This document shows positions 8,986-17,397 of a DNA stretch of 64,000 bases, one piece after another. Source of the DNA: Actinoplanes campanulatus (GTDB lineage: Bacteria > Actinomycetota > Actinomycetes > Mycobacteriales > Micromonosporaceae); contig NZ_BMPW01000007.1 in assembly GCF_014647795.1 (NCBI RefSeq), forward strand, positions 310,001-374,000, read 5' to 3'. The notes beneath the pieces were generated by a model. The model was not told where the DNA came from. It was given only the letters and a program-made list of their open reading frames with translations, and made no database searches. The position numbers and the translations under genes are program-made. Numbering within the stretch: the first letter of the stretch is position 1; each line of letters opens with the position of its first letter.

Positions 8986-9262
8986 CACCGGGGCACACCA
9001 CCCGATTGCCGGGACAACCGCGGACGCCCCAGGACAACCGCAGCCAACTTCCGCGCCCCGCCACCAACCACGATCATGGACTTACCGGCCCGGACAGGCG
9101 AACCAGGCGAAGATCACCGTACGGTCGTTCGTGTCACCGAAGTGTCGAAATCGTCCATTTCGGAGGGAGCTGCGCATCGATGTTCGGCATTGCCGACGAG
9201 GGGGCCCGTCACGTCGAGATCGGATCGCTCAGGCCATGAATGGCCTGCTCAACCAGGGTTTC
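8986..9262 (+). repeat. Dispersed repeat, copy R1
   Basis: About 275 bases matching 27,521-27,802, with the 3' half also matching 23,283-23,444. Shared blocks include GACAACCGCAGCCAACTTCC, CCACCAACCACGATCATGGA and GATCACCGTACG. All three copies can be read in one frame as SPYG-SC-R-V-I-H-GG-AS-FGIA, so it may be a fossil coding fragment. This copy lacks the terminator and tRNA part found in the other two. Confidence 0.75.
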
Positions 9263-9550
9263 TGTCCGTCACGAACGATGCGTCGGCCCGCTGGGCCCCG
9301 GGGTCCCATGACGCAGTTCGCGTGCGCCCTTCCCGTCATTTCCGGGCGGGCGACCACGTCCGGCGGTCGGTCTCCGGCTACCCCCAGGCATCGACGGCGA
9401 GGCGGTCCCGCTCGAGCCCGCGGGTGAAGGCGTGCAGGTTAGTTCTTCCTGCCGGGCGGCGGTGATCCATCCGGAAACCGGTCGGCGTTGCCGTCGGCGG
9501 GCGTCAGCAAGGCGGCGAAGGAGTGCCCGAGGCTGGTGAGAGCCGTCATC

Positions 9551-10204
9551 TCAGAGCAGGCGGTCGTTAAGGATTTCGAATATCTCCTGTTGCCGCTGGC
9601 TGCGGGGATCGGGATGGGTCAGCAGGTAGCTCGTCAGGCGGCGGGGCGAGACTGCGGGACGGTCGGCTTCGGCCCGGCCCTGATTGATGTATTCGTGCAG
9701 CCGCTGAGGCTGCCGGTGTCGCGTGGCCGGGTACTCGGTGACGCAGGAGCACGGGGGCGACGGCACAATTCAGACCGGCCAGTGGTCGTCGATCGGCCGG
9801 TCCAGCAGGCGGCCAGTTCGTGTTCCGCGCGGGAGTGCCCCGGCTCGTGGTGAGCCTGGTCCGTGGTAAACCGGCACGAGTCCGCGATCCTCCACTCCAG
9901 GATGCGACTGATCCACTGGGCGACGTCGGCATCCGCGTCGCTGCGGCAGCCGGCGAGCCACCACACCTCAACGTAGGTGGCGGCGAGAATCGCGATCCGC
10001 TGCCGGGGCTCCGTAAGACGTGCCGTGAGGTCGGCGGCGAGGATCTTGGCCGTGCGGTCGACGAGCCCGGCGAACGCCTGGTGGCTGCCGCGAGAGATCG
10101 CCTCCATCGCCGCCGACTCGAGGAGTCTCCGCGGTGGGATCAGCGCTGGGCGGAATCGTGGTTGGTGTCATTGGGTTGGCTGCTTTGCGGGCGAAGGTTC
10201 GCAT
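9551..10204 (-). pseudogene. Frameshifted gene, possibly sigma-factor-like
   Basis: The minus strand opens at an ATG at 10204 (MRTFARKAANPMTPTTIPPS). A one-base shift near 10115 moves into the frame AAMEAISRGSHQAFAGLVDR, followed by RIAILAATYVEVWWLAGCRS. A second shift near 9800 moves through LLDRPIDDHWP to RLHEYINQGRAEADRPA, ending at 9551. The AFAGLVDRTA...AATYVEVWWLAGC stretch recalls region 2 of sigma-70-like proteins in Micromonosporaceae, but that assignment is from memory and weak. The C-terminal part is unassigned. Two frameshifts in one reading make it a pseudogene. Confidence 0.45.
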
Positions 10205-10379
10205 GGGTGCTCCAGGCTGGTGTCGAGCTGCCGTCGGGGTCTGGAGCGACCTGCTGGTTCGCGGGTCCGGTGCCGCGCATTCTCATGGACTACCGCACCG
10301 CTGTGTTCGCTTGATCGAATCCTCACGCCCGGCGTAGCGCGGCGCCGGGCCGGTCGGTGATGACGCTGTGGTGTGGTGA

Positions 10380-10740
10380 TCAGTCGGCGTGTGCGATCTC
10401 GGCGATCAGTTCCGGGGTGTGGCGTCTGTCGGTGGGGTCCGCTGCGGCGGTGTCGGCCGAGGCCTGGCTCGCGCCGGGCGGGACGATCAGAAGATCGAAC
10501 CGGTCTGCCCCGAAGTCACTGATCACGGTGACCACACCGGGTGGCTGGGACGTGTACCAGCCGAGCCGCACTGCCCGGCGGCCGGTGCCGGCCCGGCGGG
10601 CGTTGCGGAAGGTGCGTTCGTCGATCGGGGCCACCAGGATCCGTCGAGGATGGTGGTGCGGCCGGGATGCGGGGCCGATCGCCGGCGTACGGCATCATCG
10701 GGTGCTCGGGCGGCTGGGGCCGGGTGCTCTGGTGCATGAC
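10380..10740 (-). pseudogene. Broken DUF5994 gene, copy 3
   Basis: An ATG at 10740 opens MHQSTRPQPPEHPMMPYAGD. A shift leads to RTTILDGSWWPRS, the DUF5994 signature. The next roughly 40 residues of the family are missing, and the reading resumes in another frame with RRAVRLGWYTSQPPGVVTVI and ends SDFGADRFDLLIVPPGASQ. This is the C-terminal half of DUF5994 on the strand opposite to the other two copies. A frameshift plus an internal deletion show that it is dead. Its sequence is more like canonical DUF5994 than the two copies paired with nitroreductases. Confidence 0.7.
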
Positions 10741-10919
10741 AGCGCCTCTCCGTGGACGGCTTCCACGTCCCTCGCTCGGCGGGTGCGGCACCGGCTCGCC
10801 GGGGAGGTCGAGTGGCTGGCGCCTTTCCACCGTACGCGCGTCCGACGACGGCGGTGCGTACACTTGGGGATGACCGATGGCTCCGTCATCGGTGCCGGCC
10901 TCGGCCGGTGCGCGCCCCG

Positions 10920-11025
10920 CCTGCCGGATGCCGCGCCTTTCACCGGACTCGGTGGACCTCGTCCTCGCCTGTTGTCTCCAGGTTGGGCCGCGCGCCTGCG
11001 TCGGTCCTGGACGATGGATCTTGTC
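10920..11025 (+). repeat. Duplicated leader, copy 2
   Basis: Matches 6777-6879 and ends at the ATG of the second DUF5994 gene. See that entry for the shared blocks. Confidence 0.65.
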
Positions 11026-11472
11026 ATGGCTATTTTCCTCCGTCACCCTGAGTTTCTGTCGCCTGCCGAGCGCCTTTGGGCGCGAGAGCTGAGACAGCTC
11101 GATCACATTTCGTTCGATGGCAGCTGGTGGCCGGATTCGCCCGATCTCGACAGTGAGCTGCCCGTTCTGCTGCCCATGCTCGATCACGTCCGTGGACCGG
11201 TGCGACAGTTGGTGCTGAGCGCCAGAGATTGGGCAGCCGGCCCGGACCGGGTCGTGCTGGACCTGCGTACGGTCGACGTCGACTATTCGCCCGGCCAGTC
11301 GCCGTGGACGATGACAGTCGTCTGTGTCGACGGGGGTACCTTCACGATGCGCGTGGTCCCGCCCGGCCCGAGTCCCACAGCCTCGGACGGCTCGGCAGCG
11401 GGACCGGACGCGGAGGCATGGGAGACCGAGGGCGGCGGCCTCGGTCTGCCGCGCCTGCGAGCGGTTCGATGA
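11026..11472 (+). CDS. DUF5994 family protein, copy 2
   Basis: This 148-residue protein has the family signature SFDGSWWPDSPDLDSELPVL, then HVRGPVRQLVLSARDWAAGP and the C-terminal TMTVVCVDGGTFTMRVVPPG. The ATG at 11026 aligns with the start of copy 1; another ATG lies 12 bases upstream. It overlaps the next nitroreductase frame by ATGA exactly as in copy 1. The gene is intact although its partner is frameshifted, so it is either recently orphaned or still functional alone. Function is unknown. Confidence 0.78.
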   Translation: MAIFLRHPEFLSPAERLWARELRQLDHISFDGSWWPDSPDLDSELPVLLPMLDHVRGPVRQLVLSARDWAAGPDRVVLDLRTVDVDYSPGQSPWTMTVVCVDGGTFTMRVVPPGPSPTASDGSAAGPDAEAWETEGGGLGLPRLRAVR

Positions 11473-12438
11473 CCCCGGTCCGGGCCGGCGTGCCGCGCCC
11501 GGTCAGTCCTCGCCTCGTCAACGAGGCTATCTACCGGGCCGTCGCCGCGGCCGACCGGGCGCCGTCGGCGCACGACCGGCGGCCCTGGCGATGGCATGTG
11601 GGCACCGGTGTGCTGGAGTTGTTCGCCGACCGAGCCCGGATGTCGGGGCTGCCTGACCCGGGCGGCCGGTTCACCATGATCAGCTGTGGCGCCGGCCCCG
11701 CATCACGCCCGGGTGACGCTCACGGCGCGTGGCTGGCGGGTGACGGTGGCCCGGCTGCCCGACGCGGGCGAACCGGCTCTGCTGGCGCGCCTGCACATCG
11801 ACGGCCCGGCCCCGGTGGGCCCGGCCACCGCCGGCCTGGCCCGCTGCATCCGGTTACGGCCCATCGGCATACGGCCGGTCGTCGGCGGCCTGATCGAGCC
11901 GCCTGTCCTGCGGATCGTCGGCACTGCGTTCGCGTCTCAGCACGTTCGCCTCGCGGTGCTGCGCCCGGATCAGATCTTCGGCCTCACGATGGCGTCCGCT
12001 CAGGTTCGGGAGCCCGGTTCGGCCGAGGTGCAATGGCATGCGGAGCTCGCGTTGTGGACCTGCGCCGGCCGGATCGCCGGAGATACCGGCAACCTGCGGC
12101 TGCCCATCGCGCGCGGCGATCATGATCGGACTGCGACCTTCGCGGTCCTGCACGGACCCGGTGATCAAGGCGTCGACTGGCTGCACGCCGGCGAGGCCCT
12201 GTCCACGGGCTTCCTCGTGGCCACCGGTTTCGGGGTTTCGGTGCTGCCGTTGAGCGCACCGATCGAGTACGCCGGCGCCCGGCAACGCCTGCGCGGGGTG
12301 ATGCCCGAGATCGGCGTCCCTTATCAGCTGGTCCGGCTGGGCAGATACCCGGCGGTCGGTGGCGATCGGCCGCTTGATCCCACCAGTTCGTGGCGCCGTC
12401 CGCGAGCCCGGCCTGCTTCCGGAGCTCACCATGAATGA
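11469..12438 (+). pseudogene. Acg-type nitroreductase, copy 2, frameshifted
   Basis: From the ATG at 11469 the frame reads the nitroreductase N-terminus, including APSAHDRRPWRWHVG, up to FTMISCGAG. Copy 1 has GCGAALHHARLTL at this point. Here an extra base near 11685-11690 pushes the reading out of frame, and APHHARVTLTARGWRVTVA continues in another frame to 12438. The RHTDRRPV motif kept in the other two copies is degraded to RLRPIGIRPV. The rest, including HGPGDQGVDWLHAGEALS, is well preserved. The single-base insertion could be a sequencing error, but the eroded motif supports early decay. Its end overlaps the next gene by 8 bases. Confidence 0.75.
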
Positions 12439-13153
12439 CCGGGCGACCATGATTCGAGGTCTCATCGCCGCTCAGCCGGCGCGCGCCGGTGGAGTCGTCG
12501 ATCACCTGCGGTGTGTCTGCCAGGCCGCGGTGGGAGCGTTGTCGGCCTCCGGGACGGGCATCAGCGTGCTGGCCGACGACGGGAGCCGCAGCGTGTATGC
12601 CGCTTCCGACCCGCTCAGCGAGCAGGTGGAGGAACTCCAGTTCCTTCTCGGTGAGGGCCCGTGCCTGGAGGCCTTCGATCGCCGCCGGCCGGTGCTGATC
12701 GCCAATCTCGCCGACGAGGCGATGACCCGATGGCCGGGATACGCACCGGAGGCCCATGACCGCGGTGTCCGCGCCGTCTTCGCGTTTCCATTGCAGATCG
12801 GCGCGGCCCGGCTCGGTGTCTTCGACGTGTTCCGCGACCACCCCGGCCGCCTGTCCGACCAACATCTGGCCGATGCCCTCTGCTTCGCCGACATCGCGGT
12901 CGAGGCCCTGCTCGACCGGCAGAGAGACGCCGCCGAAGCGCCGGGCGGGCCGGCACACGACGGTGTGACCGAAGCGGTCGCGCACCGGGCGGAGTTGTTC
13001 CAGGCCCAAGGCATGGTCATGGTTCAGATCCAGGGCAGCATCACCGACGCTGCGGCCCGCATCCGAGCGTACGCCTACGTCGAGAACCGCAGCCTCGGCC
13101 AGGTCGCCCACGATATCGTCGCGGGCGATCTGCGCTTCGCAGCGGACCACTGA
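12431..13153 (+). CDS. GAF-ANTAR regulator 1
   Basis: This 240-residue protein has a GAF domain at about 15-160 (EGPCLEAFDRRRPVLIANL is typical) and a C-terminal ANTAR domain at about 180-235 (ELFQAQGMVMVQIQGSITDA). ANTAR domains bind paired RNA hairpins and prevent transcription termination. The GAF part presumably senses a small ligand. There are no membrane segments. The ATG at 12431 lies inside the end of the broken nitroreductase frame, suggesting past cotranscription with it. A second GAF-ANTAR gene follows after 40 bases, so the two are probably one operon. Confidence 0.88.
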   Translation: MNDRATMIRGLIAAQPARAGGVVDHLRCVCQAAVGALSASGTGISVLADDGSRSVYAASDPLSEQVEELQFLLGEGPCLEAFDRRRPVLIANLADEAMTRWPGYAPEAHDRGVRAVFAFPLQIGAARLGVFDVFRDHPGRLSDQHLADALCFADIAVEALLDRQRDAAEAPGGPAHDGVTEAVAHRAELFQAQGMVMVQIQGSITDAAARIRAYAYVENRSLGQVAHDIVAGDLRFAADH

Positions 13154-13193
13154 TGACCGTGCCGCCGCACCGCCCAGCAGCCAGGAGGCAACG

Positions 13194-13919
13194 ATGACCA
13201 CCGTTTCCGCGCAACGGTTGGCGTCGATATTCGTCGAGGTCGCCGACACCCTTGTCGAAGAGTTCGACCTGATCGACTTCCTGCACATGCTCACCGACCG
13301 CACCGCGGACCTGGTCGGCGCGGCCGCGGTCGGGCTCATGCTCGCCGACGGCCGCGGCAATCTCGAGTTCATGGCCGGATCGGACGAGAACGTCAAGCTG
13401 CTGGAGCTGTTCCAACTCCAGACCAGGGAGGGCCCGTGCCTCGAGGCCTATCGCACCGGGCAGGCGGTCATCAACGTCGACCTGAGCGCCGCAACCGCCC
13501 GGTGGCCGCGGTTCGCGCCGCGCGCGACCGCCTCCGGGTTCCAGTCCGTGCACGCCTTCCCCCTGCGGCTGCGCAGCCAGGTCATCGGAGCATTGAACGT
13601 CTTCGGTGACACCAAGGGCGGCGACTTCAGCGGCGCCGACGTACCGATCGTGCAGTCCCTCGCGGACATGGCCGCCATCGCCCTGCTACAAGAACGTGCC
13701 CTACGCCGCGGCGAAGCATTGACCGAGCAACTTCAGGGCGCACTCAACAGCCGGATCGTCATCGAACAGGCCAAGGGCGCTGTCGCCTACGCCAATGGGG
13801 TCAGCGTCGACGAGGCGTTCACACGGATCCGGAACTACGCCCGCAACCACAACCGCAAACTGACCGACGTGGCACAGGCTCTCGTCAACGACCGCACCAC
13901 CCCACCGGAGCTTGACTGA
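13194..13919 (+). CDS. GAF-ANTAR regulator 2
   Basis: This 241-residue protein has a GAF domain at about 20-165 (REGPCLEAYRTGQAVINVDL) and an ANTAR domain at about 180-235 (SRIVIEQAKGAVAYANGVSV, then AFTRIRNYARNHNRKLTDVA). The match to the ANTAR consensus is stronger here than in the upstream neighbour. GGAGGCAACG places a ribosome site directly before the ATG. It lies 40 bases after regulator 1 and shares its architecture but is clearly diverged. Its targets would be mRNA leaders with twin hairpins, which I could not identify by eye. Confidence 0.92.
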   Translation: MTTVSAQRLASIFVEVADTLVEEFDLIDFLHMLTDRTADLVGAAAVGLMLADGRGNLEFMAGSDENVKLLELFQLQTREGPCLEAYRTGQAVINVDLSAATARWPRFAPRATASGFQSVHAFPLRLRSQVIGALNVFGDTKGGDFSGADVPIVQSLADMAAIALLQERALRRGEALTEQLQGALNSRIVIEQAKGAVAYANGVSVDEAFTRIRNYARNHNRKLTDVAQALVNDRTTPPELD

Positions 13920-13999
13920 CCGTTCAGTTCCCTCAGCGGTCGGGCGGAACGCCTACACGGCGCAGCGGAATGCTGTAAGGGATACGGAGTACCGTAGAG

Positions 14000-14569
14000 A
14001 TGTCAGCCCACCACGCTCAGGACCCCGGCGTTCACCGTGTGATTCAAGATCCGAGGGTTAGTCATGAGATTCTCGATCCGCACCTCCTCGCACGCCACCA
14101 CCCATCCGCGTCACGTGGCCCGGTGGCCCTGATGAGCTACTCCGACGTCATCGACCTGCTGATGGAGCAGCATGACGAGATCCGCCGGCTGTGTGCCGGC
14201 GTCGAGCGCTCCCGAGGACCGGAAAGAGCACAGCGGTTCGCGGAGCTTGCCCGGCTGGTCCACCTGCACGAGCGCGGCGCAAGGACGGTTGTGCATCCAG
14301 CGACCCGTAACGGCACCGGCAGCGCGGTCGGCGTGGCACGCATGCTGGAGGGAGAGGCCATCGAGCGGTCCGTCACGACATTGCACGACCTCGGCACCGG
14401 CCACCTGGATTTCGAGAACGGGTTCGCAGCCCTGTACCGGGCGATCCTGGACCACGCCACCCGGGAGGAACTGGACGAATTCCCGATCCTGCGCGTCCAG
14501 GTGCCGGTCCAGCGGTTGCATATGATGGCGGGCGAGTTGCACGACGTCCAGGTCATGGATGCCGCCTGA
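14000..14569 (+). CDS. Hemerythrin-like domain protein
   Basis: This protein (189 residues from 14000, 145 from the ATG at 14132) carries a hemerythrin HHE-like helical bundle. Candidate metal ligands are in MEQHDEIRRL, LVHLHE, VHPATR and ILDHATREELDEFP. Such proteins bind oxygen, NO or iron, or act as stress sensors. GGAG lies 10 bases before the ATG at 14000, but the first 44 residues are unlike the family, and the start at 14132 (MSYSDVIDLLMEQ) matches the usual N-terminus. It converges on the second desaturase, with a strong two-way terminator between them. Confidence 0.78.
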   Translation: MSAHHAQDPGVHRVIQDPRVSHEILDPHLLARHHPSASRGPVALMSYSDVIDLLMEQHDEIRRLCAGVERSRGPERAQRFAELARLVHLHERGARTVVHPATRNGTGSAVGVARMLEGEAIERSVTTLHDLGTGHLDFENGFAALYRAILDHATREELDEFPILRVQVPVQRLHMMAGELHDVQVMDAA

Positions 14570-14577
14570 CTACACGA

Positions 14578-14618
14578 AATCCTGTGGGCCGCCGGCCCCC
14601 TCGGCGGCCCACAGGATT
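14578..14618. terminator. Bidirectional terminator
   Basis: Perfect 17-bp arms (14578-14594 and 14602-14618; core CCTGTGGGCCGCCG) enclose a 7-base loop. It sits between the convergent hemerythrin-like and desaturase genes and has short A/T flanks on both sides. Confidence 0.88.
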
Positions 14619-14645
14619 CCTCTACTCGAGAAAAGCTCGGACCTG

Positions 14646-15728
14646 TTACTGATCTCCGGCCGCCGCTCGGCCGGCGTCGGCGAGGGCTGAGCTGCGGGGC
14701 CGTTCGGTCCGGGCCTCGCGCAGCGGCGCTCCGACGGCGTGCAGATGCCACAGCGCCTGGCGATACGACTGGAGCAGGCTGGTCTCCTCGTAGGAGACGC
14801 CGATCCGCGCGCAGTACGCCTTGACGAGAGGTTGCGCCCGGCGCAAGTTGGGTGTCGGCATCGCGGGGAACAGGTGATGCTCGATCTGATAGTTCAACCC
14901 GCCCAGGGCCATGTCCGTCAGCCTGCCCCCGGTGACGTTGCGGGAGGTCAGCACCTGCTTGCGCAGGTAATCCTCGTCGCCGGTCGGATGCGGCATGCCC
15001 TTGTGGTTCGGGGCGAACGTCATGCCGAGGTAGACACCGAACACCGCATGATGCACGGCGAAGAAGGCGAGGGCCTGTAACGGCGACAGCACGGCGAACA
15101 GGACAACGGTGTAGGCGACCAGGTGTACGGCCAGGAGAGACGTTTCCAGGCCGCGGCGGCGCATGCCGGGGTGCCGCAACGCCTTGATGCTCGAGATACG
15201 CAGATCGAGGCTGAGCAGGGTGAGCAGCGGAAAGAACAGACCCGCCTGGTGACGGGTGATGAATCCTTTGAGCCCACGCCTGCCCCAGGCAGACTCGGTG
15301 GCCCAGATCAGAACCTCCGGCTGCACATCCGGATCGAGGTCGTCGTGATTCGGGTTGTTGTGATGACGGGTGTGCTTCTCCGTCCACCAGCCGTAACTCA
15401 TCCCCACGACGACGTTGCCGGCGATCCGGCCGACCACGTCACTGGATTTTCGGGTACGGAAGACCTGACGGTGCGCCACATCATGCGCCAGCAGAGCCGC
15501 CTGGGCGAACACCATCCCGAGGACCGCGGCGACCAGCAGGGTCCCCCACGACGAGCCGACCAGGACGAAGGCGGCACAGACACCACCGAGCATGGCCGCC
15601 ACCACGCTCATCCGTATCGCGTAATAGGCCGGCCGCCGCTCGAGAAGACCCGCCTCGGTGATCTGGCGGTTCAGCGCGGCAAAGTCACTACCGGCAACGC
15701 GGGGCCGCTGGGTGCCGGTTTCGCTCAT
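14646..15728 (-). CDS. Membrane fatty acid desaturase, paralog
   Basis: This 360-residue desaturase has the same three histidine boxes as the gene at 201-1256 (HDVAHRQ, HTRHHNNPNH, QIEHHLFP) and aligns with it along its whole length, with conserved blocks such as KGMPHPTGDEDYLRKQVLTS. The ATG at 15728 is chosen because AAAGGAG lies 9 bases upstream; the longer frame adds 16 unsupported residues. The C-terminus is about 20 residues longer than the paralog. It is divergent from the third nitroreductase across a 579-base gap. Two desaturases may act on different chain positions or conditions (inference). Confidence 0.92.
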   Translation of the reverse strand: MSETGTQRPRVAGSDFAALNRQITEAGLLERRPAYYAIRMSVVAAMLGGVCAAFVLVGSSWGTLLVAAVLGMVFAQAALLAHDVAHRQVFRTRKSSDVVGRIAGNVVVGMSYGWWTEKHTRHHNNPNHDDLDPDVQPEVLIWATESAWGRRGLKGFITRHQAGLFFPLLTLLSLDLRISSIKALRHPGMRRRGLETSLLAVHLVAYTVVLFAVLSPLQALAFFAVHHAVFGVYLGMTFAPNHKGMPHPTGDEDYLRKQVLTSRNVTGGRLTDMALGGLNYQIEHHLFPAMPTPNLRRAQPLVKAYCARIGVSYEETSLLQSYRQALWHLHAVGAPLREARTERPRSSALADAGRAAAGDQ

Positions 15729-16307
15729 ATGCAACGACTCCTTTGGTGCCACCGCCCGCCATGCAGAAGAAGCCATGGGGCGTGAACCGGTGTTGAGGCC
15801 GCGGAGTCTGGACGGCCGGTCGCCACCGAAGAACCGGTGACAGCGTGGTTGTACCCCGGCTGCAGATCCGGTAAACGCTCGAGAGCCGGCAGTCGAGCAA
15901 GCGTACGTTCACCGTGTCGCTTGAGATCCCGGTGGCTGACGGTTCCCCGATCGTGACGGGTCGCCACCATCGTCGAAACCTCCGCTCTTGCACTGCGATG
16001 CGGCGCTGCCGCCCTGGCCGGTGATCGCCGCACGACGGGTGCCGGATCGGCGTAATCTTGTGGTGATTTCGTGTACGTGTGACCGCGTCGGCCGGAGTCA
16101 TCCGCTGACACTGGTTTCTGCCGCCTGGACCCCGCGGGTACGACCGGACATCCGCCACCTCGACCGAGTCGGCGTTCCGTAGCCGTCTGTTCCGCCAGGC
16201 GGAAACTGATGGTCCCAGAGCTGCGGCCATTCGGGCCCGTCCATGTCCTCCCAGGGCGGCCGGGGGATGTCCGGGTGACCGTCACCTGCCCATAAAGGAC
16301 TTTCGTG
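15729..16307. promoter_or_regulatory. Divergent intergenic region
   Basis: This 579-base gap separates the desaturase (minus) from the nitroreductase (plus) and must hold both promoters. A minus-strand frame around 16,150-16,280 (DIPRPPWEDMDGPEWPQLWD) looks like a proline/tryptophan-rich fossil, but it has no start signal. I see no clear palindrome and no DosR-type box. Confidence 0.4.
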
Positions 16308-17309
16308 ATGTTCAGTGATGCCATCACCCATCCGACGGACACCCCGGTCAGCACCCACGCCCTCGCCGAGGCGGCCACCATCGGCGGGTACGCCCCGTCG
16401 ATCTGCAACACACAACCGTGGCGGTGGCGGCTCACCGCCGACACCCTCGAACTGTGCCTCGCCTCGGAGCGGATCATGCGGGTCACCGACCCGGAAGCGC
16501 GTCTGGCAACACTGAGTTGCGGCGCGGCCCTGCATCATGCACACGTGGCGTTGCGGGCGCAGGGCTGGGACGCCACGGTGACCCGCCTACCACGCGACGG
16601 CGCGACGGCCGTACTCGCCCGGATCCGGGTCGGCGGCCGGGCGCCCGCCGACCCTGCGGCGGTGGAGTATCTCCGGACCATCCCGTCGCGGCACACCGAC
16701 CGGCGTCCGGTCACCGGATCACCGGTCGATGCGGCCGATCTGGCCGCGGTCACCGCAGCGGTGCAGGCCCAGGGCACCCGATTGCATACTCTGCGGCCCG
16801 ATCAGATTCTGGAGCTTGCCGCCGCCGTCGACCACGCGCAGCGCAGCGAGGCCGGAGATCCCGCATGGCAGGCGGAACTCGCTGTGTGGGCGGGCGGCAC
16901 GCGGCCGTCCGGATCGGGTGTTCCGGACGCGGCGATCCCGAACCGGGCCACGCAGACCACGGTGCCGGGCCGCGACTTCGGCCATTACGGTGATCTGCCG
17001 GTGAGCGCCGCACACGACGAGTCAGCGGTGTTCGTCACGCTCTACGGCCCCGGCGACGACCCAATCGACTGGCTGCGCGCCGGTGAGGCGCTGTCCGCCG
17101 GCTGGCTGACCGCCACCATGCGCGGGGCCGCCGTGTTGCCGTACAGCGCACCGATCGAGGTCATTGCAAGCCGTCAGGCGATTCGGGCGATGATCTCCAG
17201 CGTCGGGTACCCCCACCTGTTGCTGCGGCTCGGCCGCACCGACCCGGCCGCGGACCCCGCGCCGCATGCGCCGCGGCTGCACGCCGAGCAGACCATCGAC
17301 CGGGCGTGA
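16308..17309 (+). CDS. Acg-type FMN-binding nitroreductase, copy 3
   Basis: This 333-residue protein is the most Acg-like of the three. It has APSICNTQPWRW near residue 30, LSCGAALHHAHVAL near 75, SRHTDRRPVTG near 135 and VPGRDFGHYGD near 230. The last motif corresponds to the GRDF loop of mycobacterial Acg and is missing from copies 1 and 2. AAAGGA lies 8 bases before the ATG at 16308; a GTG just upstream is possible. It is not paired with a DUF5994 gene. The broken kinase follows 88 bases downstream on the same strand. An FMN-storage or nitroreductive role in hypoxia or nitrosative stress is the family expectation. Confidence 0.88.
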   Translation: MFSDAITHPTDTPVSTHALAEAATIGGYAPSICNTQPWRWRLTADTLELCLASERIMRVTDPEARLATLSCGAALHHAHVALRAQGWDATVTRLPRDGATAVLARIRVGGRAPADPAAVEYLRTIPSRHTDRRPVTGSPVDAADLAAVTAAVQAQGTRLHTLRPDQILELAAAVDHAQRSEAGDPAWQAELAVWAGGTRPSGSGVPDAAIPNRATQTTVPGRDFGHYGDLPVSAAHDESAVFVTLYGPGDDPIDWLRAGEALSAGWLTATMRGAAVLPYSAPIEVIASRQAIRAMISSVGYPHLLLRLGRTDPAADPAPHAPRLHAEQTIDRA

Positions 17310-17397
17310 CAACCGTCGGGCCGGTGATGCGGATCGCGGTCTCACCGCCTGGCCTGCGACTCGCTACCGGCCGCCCCTGACATCGCTGAGGTTCCCC

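Noticed and set aside
11026-11472. Long upstream extension of the second DUF5994 frame to 10,357
   Set aside because: The extra 223 residues cover the duplicated leader and the inverted pseudogene; the paralog start supports 11,026.
15729-16300. Tryptophan/proline-rich minus-strand frame as a gene
   Set aside because: Protein-like only over about 40 residues, with no start codon context and frames changing around it.
16280-16310. DosR-type box before the third nitroreductase
   Set aside because: Only a half-site-like GGACTTT is present, inside the ribosome-site region; no palindromic partner.
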